Shown piece by piece: positions 8,678 through 16,549 of a stretch of DNA of 33,341 nt (its first letter is position 1; each line of letters opens with the position of its first letter). The notes beneath the pieces are model-generated. The model was not told where the DNA came from. It did not search any database and saw nothing but the letters and a program-made list of their open reading frames with translations. The translations under genes were made by a program, and so were the position numbers. This DNA is from Candidatus Gastranaerophilales bacterium. GTDB lineage: Bacteria; Cyanobacteriota; Vampirovibrionia; Gastranaerophilales; Gastranaerophilaceae. Location: positions 1 through 33,341 of the forward strand of contig CANQLJ010000019.1 in NCBI GenBank assembly GCA_947624685.1, written 5' to 3'.

Positions 8678-9451
8678 CTATAGATAATTTGCAAGCACTG
8701 ATTTTACATAGTTTTGTGTTTCTTTATAGGGAGGAATCCCGCTATATTTATCAACTGCCCCGGGCCCTGCATTATATGCTGCAAGGGCAAGGATTTTGTT
8801 GCCGTTATATCTATCAAGCATTTGTTTAAGATATTTTACACCGCCTTCGATATTGTCTCTGGGGTTAAAGACGTCTTTGACGCCAAGATGTAAAGCGGTT
8901 TTGGGCATCAATTGCATCAAGCCTTTTGCGCCCGCGTTCGATACGGCATTTGGATTGAAGCCGGATTCTTGTTTAATTAGAGCTTTGACAAGTTTTTCTT
9001 CAACACCGTATTTTTCGCTCATTTCTTTAATATAGCCAAAAATCGCTTCTTTTGTTGTTGAAGGTTTTGAAGCTCTAATTACGCTATTAGGGTTAGTCGA
9101 GACGATTTTAGATATGTTTTCAATTTCGTCTTTAACGATATTATTTACATTTGAAGGAATTTTATTAACTTGTTTTGTCAATGAACCAAAAGCAAGGGGC
9201 TTAATTTCATTTTTTTCTTGAATGGTTTCTTTGATGTTTGGCGGAACATCAAGGTTAAATATCCCCGATACAGCGGAGTTTTCTTGTTTTGATTGAGCTA
9301 AGATTTCTTGGAAAGCGGAGAGCTCTTTATTTTTTTCGATATTTTCTTTGGGATAAATTGTGTTTATATAGCGATTAAGCTCATTTGCGCGGCTATAGGC
9401 TTGAGCTTGGGATGAATTATTTATGTAGTTTTGGATATTCGGGCTGAACAT
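8678..9451 (-). CDS. SLT-family lytic transglycosylase of the flagellar operon
   Basis: A peptidoglycan lytic transglycosylase (lysozyme-like SLT fold) expected to open the wall for a trans-envelope machine. The catalytic domain is about residues 137-257: [15 protein letters not shown] holds the catalytic Glu162, followed by [10 protein letters not shown] (174-183) and [13 protein letters not shown] (221-233). The first 130 residues are Asn/Ser/Lys-rich and unstructured-looking, with no Sec signal peptide or membrane helix. It is the first gene of the operon with fliE and fliF, so export through the flagellar system itself, as with FlgJ, is a reasonable inference. GAGGGGAG lies about 15 bases before the ATG, rather far. 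Confidence 0.9.
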   Translation of the reverse strand: MFSPNIQNYINNSSQAQAYSRANELNRYINTIYPKENIEKNKELSAFQEILAQSKQENSAVSGIFNLDVPPNIKETIQEKNEIKPLAFGSLTKQVNKIPSNVNNIVKDEIENISKIVSTNPNSVIRASKPSTTKEAIFGYIKEMSEKYGVEEKLVKALIKQESGFNPNAVSNAGAKGLMQLMPKTALHLGVKDVFNPRDNIEGGVKYLKQMLDRYNGNKILALAAYNAGPGAVDKYSGIPPYKETQNYVKSVLANYL

Positions 9452-9604
9452 AGCTTAAAAATAATCTCCCCTCACCTTTATTTACGACACAGAAAATTTT
9501 AAATAAAAGCACTATTTAAAAAATTCATATAAAAAGATGAGCTAAAATGTTTTTCACACGCATGATTTAATAATTTTTTTTGAAATATCAAAATTTTTAT
9601 AAAA

Positions 9605-9626
9605 ATCTTTATAAAGATATAAAGAT
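9605..9626. repeat. Palindrome and ATAAAGAT direct repeat
   Basis: ATCTTTATAAAGAT (9605-9618) is a perfect 14-base palindrome, and ATAAAGAT is repeated at 9611-9618 and 9619-9626. It lies in the 270-base divergent gap between the transglycosylase and the HEAT-like gene and could be a regulator site. The region is AT-rich, so this is weak. Confidence 0.3.
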
Positions 9627-9662
9627 TGTGTAAGGAAAATCAAAATTCAAAATTTTTTTGTG

Positions 9663-9668
9663 TATAAT
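9663..9668 (+). promoter_or_regulatory. TATAAT box upstream of the HEAT-like gene
   Basis: A perfect TATAAT lies 54 bases before the ATG at 9722. The bases at the -35 position (around 9640) do not match consensus. It is the best promoter candidate in the divergent gap. Confidence 0.35.
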
Positions 9669-9721
9669 CTAGAACAATAAAACAAAACAAAAAAGTTGAG
9701 GAATAAAAGGAAATAAGCAAA

Positions 9722-10039
9722 ATGCAAGCAACAATTAACTCAAATCTTATCGGCTCAAACAGTCAAGTTCAAGATAACATCTCATCAAAGCTTGATTATC
9801 TTTTGGCTGATGTCAATTCGACAACAAAAAATGATATAGAAAATTCAATCGTTGCGATGGGAGCGAAGGTTGTTAATTGTCTTGTTGAAAAATTAAAAAT
9901 TTTAAAAGGCATCCAAAGAGGCGTTGTTGCAATGAGCCTTATAAGAATCGGCGAAAGTTCGGTTATGCCTCTAAAAGCTTTGGCTTGCGAAAATAGTGAA
10001 TATCAATGGATGGCTGATTATCTTTTAAACGAAATATAA
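9722..10039 (+). CDS. Small HEAT-repeat-like protein
   Basis: A 105-residue soluble protein of unknown role. After a Ser/Asn-rich start (1-20), it shows paired amphipathic helices in a HEAT-like pattern: IENSIVAMGAKVVNCLVEKL (about 39-58) and then GVVAMSLIRIGESSVMPLKAL (about 67-87). In each, a helix, a conserved Gly and a second helix with P/V..L recur. This fold usually mediates protein contacts. There is no signal peptide or membrane segment. AAAGGAAATAAG lies upstream of the ATG with long spacing. It faces away from the flagellar operon and is followed by a strong hairpin. I do not recognise a named family beyond the repeat fold. Confidence 0.7.
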   Translation: MQATINSNLIGSNSQVQDNISSKLDYLLADVNSTTKNDIENSIVAMGAKVVNCLVEKLKILKGIQRGVVAMSLIRIGESSVMPLKALACENSEYQWMADYLLNEI

Positions 10040-10113
10040 TCCAAAGCGCCTAGATAATAAAATTATAATTAGCATTTAAGATAACCTTTTATGGTAATGA
10101 ATACAACTAAAAT

Positions 10114-10147
10114 AAAACGCATAATTTTAACATAAATTGTGCGTTTT
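10114..10147 (+). terminator. 14-pair hairpin between the HEAT-like and SLH genes
   Basis: AAAACGCATAATTT (10114-10127) pairs with AAATTGTGCGTTTT (10134-10147) around the loop TAACAT, with one G-T pair. AATTTT follows. It could terminate the upstream gene or be a stable leader hairpin of the SLH message, since no clear promoter lies between it and the SLH ATG. Confidence 0.5.
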
Positions 10148-10185
10148 AATTTTCAAAAAAATCAAAAAACCATAAAGGAGGAAAA

Positions 10186-12198
10186 ATGACTATTAAAAGA
10201 AGATTATTATTAGGCACTACCACAACAATTTGTGCTTTGGCGCTGACTGTGCCTATAAGTTTTGCGGCATGTCCGGTTGCTCCGTATTCTGATTGCGACA
10301 GAGCAACTCAAATTGTAACTCCAGACAATGCCACATGTTCAAAATGTAAACAAGCTGATTGTAAATGTGCTAAAAAGAAAAATTTCTTCAGCAGATTTAA
10401 TATTTTCAGCAAAGACGACGATTGCGGATGCACAGGTGCGGCAGCTCCTTGTGAAAAAGTTCAAAAACCTGATTGCGGCTGTGAAAAGGCTAAGCCTGAT
10501 TGCGGGTGTCAAAAAGAAAAAAAGCCCGATTGCGGATGTAACACCGGTGCAGCCGCTCCATGTATTGAGACAAAACCCTTAAATCAACAAACTTATTCTT
10601 ACCCGAGTTCGATTTATTCAAACTCAAATTCTGCTCAAGTAGGTGAACACTTAAACAATGCAACCATCAACGATTCACTTTTAGAACCGAATAATTGCGG
10701 TTGCACGGGCGCTGCAGCTCCAGTTTATATGGGAGTTCCGGTTGAATGCGGCTGTCCGACTGGAGGCGCTGCTCCAATCATTAACGCAAAAGATATGCCG
10801 AAATATGATTGCGGAATCGCTCCAAATGTTCATTCCACAACAAATATGGATGTAATTAAAGTTACAAAAGAACCTTGCTCATGCCTGGGGTTTACGGGAG
10901 GCGCCGCTGACATTACTTCTCAACAATACCCCGATGTATTTGACAGCCACTGGGCAGCAGGCGACATTAACCGCTTAACCGAACAATGCGTCTTAGAAGG
11001 CTATCCGGATGGTATGTTTAAACCAAACAGAAAAGTCTCTCGTGCAGAAATGGCGACAATGGTAGTTAAAGGCTATAACCTTGATACGACTTCGAACGCC
11101 GATAACCTTTCATTTACTGACGTTCCTCAAAACCACTGGGCACACGATTATATTTCAAAAGGTGTCGCTGAAAATATGATAGCAGGTAAAACCCACGACA
11201 GATTCTACCCAAATGCCGATATTACAAGAAGCGAAGCTTTAACAATTATGTCAAAAGGTATCAATTGCCCGATGGATTGCAACAAAGCGGATGAAATCCT
11301 CTCTCAATATAAAGATGGTGCCATGGTTCCTCAATGGGCAAGAGAAAGTGTAGCTAAAGCTATTGACAACGGTGCTCTAAAGAATCAAAGAAATCAAGAC
11401 TACATCCGTCCCAACGACAAAACAACCCGTGCGGAAGCAAGCTCTATGCTTCAAGGTATGAGAATTGCAGGCGGATATGATAAATCAACAAAAACCGCAA
11501 GCCAAGAACTTGGCGGAAAAACGTTCATCGAAAGAGAAACAAAAGTTTCTATCCCGACGTTACAATTAACAATGAACGATATAGTAAACGCAAAACACGT
11601 CAACGTTGGCGAACAATTTAGCGCAACAACGGTTAATGAAATTACCGTAAACGGAAAAACTTTCCCCTGCGGATCAACCGTTAGAGGTAAAGTCGTCGAA
11701 GTTACCCGCCCGAGCAAAAATTGCCAAGGAAGCTTGAGATTATCATTCAATGAAATCATCGGCTGCGACGGATGTAAGACAATGCTACCCAAACAAATCT
11801 TAACCGCTCGAGTTGAAAGACAAAAAGAAGTCAACGGTCTTTTAAGACTTGTTCAATTGCCTTTCACCTGGACAGGAAGTATCTTGGGTACCGCAGGAAG
11901 AACCGTGGGCGGTGCTGCGATTGGTCTATCTAATGCTACAGAAGCTTTGTTTGACCAAGCAGGCGTCGGAACATCGGAATTACTCGGTTTCAACTTTAAA
12001 GCTGCTGGAAGAAGCTATCAAGACGGTCTTAAAACAATCGTCAAAGCTCCGGTTGATTTAACAAGAACCGCGTTATCGGGAACAATGGGATTATTGCAAA
12101 CAACAGGTGATGAAATTGCTTATCTTGTTGACCCGTCGGGAAATCCTATTTCAAAAGTTAATCCAAAAGAAAAAATTACAATTGCTTTTGGTCAATAG
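10186..12198 (+). CDS. Cys-rich SLH-domain envelope protein
   Basis: A 670-residue secreted surface or periplasmic protein. A Sec signal (1-28, ending SFA-A) leads to a Cys-rich region. Seven C-x-C pairs occur (80, 97, 106, 116, 171, 188, 231), five of them in a repeated module of the form CGC.TGAAAP. Three S-layer-homology domains follow (about 249-298, 309-358, 375-426), with F.D...HWA...I and R.E motifs; in Cyanobacteria these bind wall polysaccharide. A beta-rich domain (about 455-545) has a VNGKTFPCGSTVRGKV block and four more Cys. A Gly/Ala-rich tail (about 550-640) ends the protein. It has no beta-barrel porin domain that I can see. AAAGGAGG four bases before the ATG and a strong terminator suggest high expression as a single gene. 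Confidence 0.85.
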   Translation: MTIKRRLLLGTTTTICALALTVPISFAACPVAPYSDCDRATQIVTPDNATCSKCKQADCKCAKKKNFFSRFNIFSKDDDCGCTGAAAPCEKVQKPDCGCEKAKPDCGCQKEKKPDCGCNTGAAAPCIETKPLNQQTYSYPSSIYSNSNSAQVGEHLNNATINDSLLEPNNCGCTGAAAPVYMGVPVECGCPTGGAAPIINAKDMPKYDCGIAPNVHSTTNMDVIKVTKEPCSCLGFTGGAADITSQQYPDVFDSHWAAGDINRLTEQCVLEGYPDGMFKPNRKVSRAEMATMVVKGYNLDTTSNADNLSFTDVPQNHWAHDYISKGVAENMIAGKTHDRFYPNADITRSEALTIMSKGINCPMDCNKADEILSQYKDGAMVPQWARESVAKAIDNGALKNQRNQDYIRPNDKTTRAEASSMLQGMRIAGGYDKSTKTASQELGGKTFIERETKVSIPTLQLTMNDIVNAKHVNVGEQFSATTVNEITVNGKTFPCGSTVRGKVVEVTRPSKNCQGSLRLSFNEIIGCDGCKTMLPKQILTARVERQKEVNGLLRLVQLPFTWTGSILGTAGRTVGGAAIGLSNATEALFDQAGVGTSELLGFNFKAAGRSYQDGLKTIVKAPVDLTRTALSGTMGLLQTTGDEIAYLVDPSGNPISKVNPKEKITIAFGQ

Positions 12199-12222
12199 AA
12201 TAAAAATCGTTTATGGTTTTAT

Positions 12223-12249
12223 GGCTATGATATTATCATAGCCTTTTTT
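12223..12249 (+). terminator. Rho-independent terminator of the SLH gene
   Basis: GGCTATGAT (12223-12231) pairs perfectly with ATCATAGCC (12235-12243) around the loop ATT, and is followed by six T. It lies 24 bases after the SLH stop codon. Confidence 0.9.
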
Positions 12250-12414
12250 CATTTAAAAAAAATAAAAAATCTACATCAAAAATATGAATTTTTATTACAA
12301 ATAGTGTATTTTACCGTTCAAAAATATTTTTCATAAGTTTTATCTATGGTAGTATAAGGTTGTTTCGTTTCATTAAGTGTTGTTAGTTAAATAAAAAGAA
12401 CGGGTAAATGATTT

Positions 12415-12480
12415 ATGAAAAATGAAATCTTTTCGATAAATCTGTTGTTAAATTTGTCACAAAAACAAAGAGGAGTTTAA
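12415..12480 (+). other. Possible 21-residue leader ORF before the HAD-type gene
   Basis: An ATG at 12415 opens a 21-codon frame (MKNEIFSINLLLNLSQKQRGV) ending in TAA at 12478-12480. Its last codons contain the AGGAG ribosome site of the next gene. Its own ribosome site is weak (ACGGG). The rest of the 286-base gap holds the SLH terminator and AT-rich sequence with no clear promoter pair. A leader peptide is possible but unproven. Confidence 0.2.
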
Positions 12481-12484
12481 TTTA

Positions 12485-14119
12485 ATGGGGATGAAAATTA
12501 ATTCTTTTGAAAATAATTTTAAGAAAAATCAAATTTCTTTTAAATCGGGTAAAGTCAAAGGATATTTTGATTTTGATGATACATATTTGCCCGTAAGCCA
12601 TGCTCAGCTTAAAAGTGAAGCCCCCGGCCAAAATCAGGAATTAAAACAATATTGCCAAGAATTGGAAAGCTTTTTCTACCAAATCCATAAAGAAGGAGGA
12701 TTCAATTTTTCAATTACAACGGGAAGAACGCTCGGAGAATATGAAGCCATCTCAAATTTAATTCGAGAAAAAGGCTATAAGCTTCCTTTTCCGGATTCCG
12801 TCATAGTTAAAAACGGAAGCGATGAATATATCAAAACAAAAAACGACGGAGAATTCTATGTACGCGGAATTTTCCCGTTTAATCAAGATTCAAGAAATCT
12901 TGAAAAAGAACAAGAAATCAGAAATATGACCAATTGGGACGCAGACAGCATTAGAGCCAAAGTAAAAAACATCTTGGAATCTCACGATTTTGACGTTGTT
13001 GAAGCCGACAGCGAAAATAGTGTCGAAGATTACGGCACAAGATCGCTATTTTCTCAAGGCAAACTCCGCTATGAAGATAAAACAATCCAAAGATACCCCG
13101 GTATGAGTCCAAAAAGCGACTGGAACGTCGGACTTCGAAATGACGGTAAAAGCAAGATATATTTCACTTTACCCTATGACACAAACTATTGCCCCGAAAG
13201 AACCGAAGTTAAAAACACGCTTCAAAAAGAAATCTGCGGCTATTTGGATAAAAACGGCGTGAAATATGGATATTATTCAATTGATAACTCAATCGCCGGA
13301 AGACCCGCGGTCGAAATTGAACCTTTAATGCACGATAAAACCCTTTTTCAAAGAGGTTTAACAAAACTATATGACACAAAAAAAGCGCTCGAGCGCGCCA
13401 TAAAAGAAAATGACCTTGTAATTGTAGCGGGAGACGGCTCAAACGACAAAACAATGCTCAATCCTTTGAGCTATCTTAATATTGACAAAGAAAAATTTCC
13501 TCTTTTATACAAAAGCCGCGACCCCAAGATGTTTATGGAATATCTTACATATAACGAACAGCAATGCCAAAGTATCATAAAACAGCTTGAAGATATGCCG
13601 TTTTTGGGTATTGTCGTTAAAAGAAAAGATAGCTCAAGCCCTTTAGAAGAACTTATTAAATATTTCGGCCCCGAATCAAAATATCAAAAAATCATCCCCG
13701 TTGAACAAGGAAAGCTCAAAGAAGGAATTAAAGAGGCAATTAAGATACATTCAAAGAAAAATGGCACGTTTTTTAGCGCTTTAACTGACGAAATAAAAAA
13801 AGAAGTCTTTAATATCCCCTATGAAGAACGTATCATCTGCGGAAAGATAATAAGCCCGGACGCCATAAGGCACAAAGCAAAGTTAATGTCCAAAAACACA
13901 AAAATCGCAATAGCGCTATCTGCCATAGCAGTTACTTTTGGAGCAATTGCATTAATCGGAAATAAAATTAAAAAAGCAAAAATCGAAGCCCAAAATAAAT
14001 TGAAGAATCAGCCAAACTATGATGACGCCAACTTGAATATGGTTCATTCAAATAAAATCATCCAAGATGACAACGATATGAAAAAGTTATTTTCGTCATT
14101 TTTAAATACAAAAGCTTAA
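12485..14119 (+). CDS. Membrane-anchored HAD-type hydrolase, sugar-phosphatase-like
   Basis: A HAD-superfamily phosphohydrolase of the Cof/sucrose-phosphatase type, with sugar phosphates the likely substrates by family only. Motif I is DFDDT (29-33, nucleophile Asp29), motif II SITTGRT (76-82), and motif IV GDGSND (316-321). An extended cap lies between motifs II and IV. Residues about 330-470 are extra. A single membrane helix (about 474-492, IAIALSAIAVTFGAIALIG) with a basic flank and a 50-residue tail end the protein. This tail-proximal anchor is unusual for the family. The N-terminus, FKKNQISFKSG, has no Sec signal. AGGAG lies nine bases before the ATG. The kinase-like gene follows after 23 bases, probably in the same operon. 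Confidence 0.75.
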   Translation: MGMKINSFENNFKKNQISFKSGKVKGYFDFDDTYLPVSHAQLKSEAPGQNQELKQYCQELESFFYQIHKEGGFNFSITTGRTLGEYEAISNLIREKGYKLPFPDSVIVKNGSDEYIKTKNDGEFYVRGIFPFNQDSRNLEKEQEIRNMTNWDADSIRAKVKNILESHDFDVVEADSENSVEDYGTRSLFSQGKLRYEDKTIQRYPGMSPKSDWNVGLRNDGKSKIYFTLPYDTNYCPERTEVKNTLQKEICGYLDKNGVKYGYYSIDNSIAGRPAVEIEPLMHDKTLFQRGLTKLYDTKKALERAIKENDLVIVAGDGSNDKTMLNPLSYLNIDKEKFPLLYKSRDPKMFMEYLTYNEQQCQSIIKQLEDMPFLGIVVKRKDSSSPLEELIKYFGPESKYQKIIPVEQGKLKEGIKEAIKIHSKKNGTFFSALTDEIKKEVFNIPYEERIICGKIISPDAIRHKAKLMSKNTKIAIALSAIAVTFGAIALIGNKIKKAKIEAQNKLKNQPNYDDANLNMVHSNKIIQDDNDMKKLFSSFLNTKA

Positions 14120-14142
14120 ATTCCAAGGAAATTAACAAAAAA

Positions 14143-15867
14143 ATGAAAATAGGAATAGTTCAAAATAAAAAATATTATTCTCCTTCGTTTAAAAAAATTA
14201 TCTATAAATCGTATAATCCAAAATATGATTCAAATAAAGAGCCCTTGAGAAACGAAATAGACAGTTTTTCAAAAAACCCTTATTCATGTGCAAAATTTTT
14301 GGGTCAGGGAGTGTGCGCAAAAGCTTATGAACTCGATAATTTTGATGATTTTGTTATAAAAGAAGCAACGTCAAAAGATGATTTTTCATTGGAAGAAAAG
14401 GGTTTGAGGCTTTTAGATAACGAAATAAATAATGTTCAAAGGTTCGTTGCCCGAGCGTATGACGATAAAAAAGATAAATTCTATCTTTTGACAACAAAAA
14501 TAAACGGAAATTGCGCGGATTATATAGATAATCTCCCCTTAAACAAAAATCAGCTCGATAATTTTTTTGATGTATTGTTTGAATTGGATTCAAAAGGAAT
14601 TTACCATGGGGACTTAAATTGCGGAAATATAATAATAGATGGCGACAACGTAAGTTTGCTTGATTTTCAGTATGCGACAAAGCTTGATAGGAAAGATTTT
14701 TTTAAAAATTTGCCTCAATATAATACTCCCGATTTTATGATGCTTGAAAATGCGTATATGTTTGAACAGGCGGGATTGCCTTATTATATTTCAAAGCTTG
14801 AAAATAAAGAAAAAAAAGAGTTTTTCAAAAACTATCTTCAAGAAAAGTCGCACTATCACTCAAAAAGAGCAAATTTTATTAAAAATGAGCTTTTAAGAAA
14901 TGAAAGTGTCGAAAATTTTCAAAATATCCAAAAAGCGCTCAACTATGAAACCGCAAGGTCAAAAGTCTTTTTAGAACCAAATGAAGATATAATTAAATTG
15001 GAAGCAAAAAAAACAGGCTTTTTAAATAGCTTCAGACAAGCTTACAGCCTGACTGATGAAAAACTCGAACACAGAAACATCATCCCAAGCGCAAGCAGCT
15101 ATCTTTATTCTTTGATTTTGATTAAAGATTTTCTAAATGAAATTAAGCGCCAAGAATTAAATGATAATGATATGTATAAAGCTATGTATCTTAAAGGAAT
15201 GGAGGAATTTGGGAAATATTGGTTTGAAAATATGAAAACTTGGACAAATGACATTTTCTATTTCCCGATTCGCCACGCTCTCAAAGAAAAAGAGCCTTGG
15301 GAAGATGAAATTTATGATTTTTATGAAGGAAACACAGACGTTAATGACTTTGGAGCTATCCAAGATTTTGCAAGCAAGATTGACGAGAACTATAAAATAA
15401 ATTTTCAAAGAGGTTTTGAATTTATTAAAAGCAATAGCGAAAAAACAAACGACAAAGAAGCAATATTGCCGATTTTAAGGATGTTTGCTGATTGGCAAAA
15501 TCACAAAATCGAAGAAAAAAAAGAAATTTATAATGACTTAAAATCTCTGATTAATGAAATAAATAAAAAAATCGACAAATTAAATAACGGCGCAGATGAG
15601 CCTCAAAACAGAGCAATAGCGGATTTTAAGACATTTATTAAACCAAACTTGAATAATGCATTTAAAAACAAAAGAGCCCTTGATGTTATTAATTTGGCTG
15701 TTCTTTCCGTTTTAAAAGCGGGAGAAATCGAGGATAAAACCCTTCAAAAGGATTGTTTAAAGCTTGCAAAATTGACTTTCTTTAGAACCTATGAAGAAAT
15801 TATCAACAATCGAAACGGCCTGTATGATAATGTGGGATATGAAAATATCAATGATTTTCGATTTTGA
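14143..15867 (+). CDS. Protein-kinase-fold protein with DFQ motif
   Basis: A 574-residue protein with an apparently intact kinase core in residues 50-185. It has the Gly loop LGQGVCAKAYEL (53-64), VIK with Lys73, a helix Glu near 94, HGDLNCGN with catalytic Asp157 and Asn162, and the metal Asp174 in DFQ rather than DFG. The HGD form resembles aminoglycoside phosphotransferase, maltokinase or Kdo-kinase-like enzymes more than classic Ser/Thr kinases. Residues 190-574 are helical and unrecognised. There is no signal peptide or membrane helix. The N-terminus NKKYYSPSFKK echoes the FKSG/FKG starts of other genes here. The substrate could be a sugar, lipid or protein; the sequence does not decide. 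It is transcribed with the HAD-type gene. Confidence 0.7.
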   Translation: MKIGIVQNKKYYSPSFKKIIYKSYNPKYDSNKEPLRNEIDSFSKNPYSCAKFLGQGVCAKAYELDNFDDFVIKEATSKDDFSLEEKGLRLLDNEINNVQRFVARAYDDKKDKFYLLTTKINGNCADYIDNLPLNKNQLDNFFDVLFELDSKGIYHGDLNCGNIIIDGDNVSLLDFQYATKLDRKDFFKNLPQYNTPDFMMLENAYMFEQAGLPYYISKLENKEKKEFFKNYLQEKSHYHSKRANFIKNELLRNESVENFQNIQKALNYETARSKVFLEPNEDIIKLEAKKTGFLNSFRQAYSLTDEKLEHRNIIPSASSYLYSLILIKDFLNEIKRQELNDNDMYKAMYLKGMEEFGKYWFENMKTWTNDIFYFPIRHALKEKEPWEDEIYDFYEGNTDVNDFGAIQDFASKIDENYKINFQRGFEFIKSNSEKTNDKEAILPILRMFADWQNHKIEEKKEIYNDLKSLINEINKKIDKLNNGADEPQNRAIADFKTFIKPNLNNAFKNKRALDVINLAVLSVLKAGEIEDKTLQKDCLKLAKLTFFRTYEEIINNRNGLYDNVGYENINDFRF

Positions 15868-15898
15868 TTAGGTTTTTTGTTGCTAAATTAAACTTAAT

Positions 15899-16549
15899 TT
15901 ATATTTCCACTTCAACTAAAACTCTTTCATATTCTTCATTAATCGGCAAATTATAGTGCGTTAAATTAAACTTTGCGGTTTTATATTTCTTTTGAAACTG
16001 CGCCATTTCTTCGTCTTTGAGCTTTGATTTATAGATTAAAAAAGAAGTGTTTTTGTTTTTGTGTTTTTTAATAAGTTCATAAACATCAATGATTTTACCC
16101 ACTGCCCTTGAGATAATTAAATCAACATCAAGCTTTTCGGTGTTTTCAATTCTTGAATAGATTATTTGAAGATTTTTTAAATCCAACTTTTCTTTAATTA
16201 ATTTAATAAAATTAATCTTTTTAATTCTTGAATCATTAGCAATAATTGTAATTTTGGGGTTAAAGATTGATAATATCACGCTTGGGAATCCTCCGCCCGT
16301 CCCGACATCGAGGATTTTGGGGTTATTAAGAGCAACAAAATCCCCCCATTTATCCCATTTCATAATCGCCAAAGAATCAAAAACATGTTTTTCAAACAAA
16401 AATTGAACGTCATTTTTGCTCATCAAATTTGTGTGCGAATTATATTCCAAAAAACATTTTTTCCATAGTTCATAGTTTTTTATAATTTCATCATCTAAAT
16501 CAAGGTTAAATTCGCGCCCTAAAATCTCAATATCTTTACCGTTGGTCAT
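15899..16549 (-). CDS. rsmG: 16S rRNA (guanine-N7) methyltransferase RsmG
   Basis: RsmG (GidB) methylates G527 of 16S rRNA (E. coli numbering) with S-adenosylmethionine. The SAM-binding motif DVGTGGGFPS is at 81-90 of the 216-residue form, preceded by NLMSKNDVQFLFEKHVFDSL (41-60). DLIISRAVGK and the ending YERVLVEVE follow, all typical. I chose the ATG at 16549 (MTNGKDIEI): it gives the usual length and overlaps the upstream gene by only 14 bases. A start at 16603 would add 18 residues encoded inside that gene. No strong ribosome site is visible, so translation may depend on coupling to the upstream gene. It converges with the kinase-like gene across a 31-base gap. Confidence 0.93.
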   Translation of the reverse strand: MTNGKDIEILGREFNLDLDDEIIKNYELWKKCFLEYNSHTNLMSKNDVQFLFEKHVFDSLAIMKWDKWGDFVALNNPKILDVGTGGGFPSVILSIFNPKITIIANDSRIKKINFIKLIKEKLDLKNLQIIYSRIENTEKLDVDLIISRAVGKIIDVYELIKKHKNKNTSFLIYKSKLKDEEMAQFQKKYKTAKFNLTHYNLPINEEYERVLVEVEI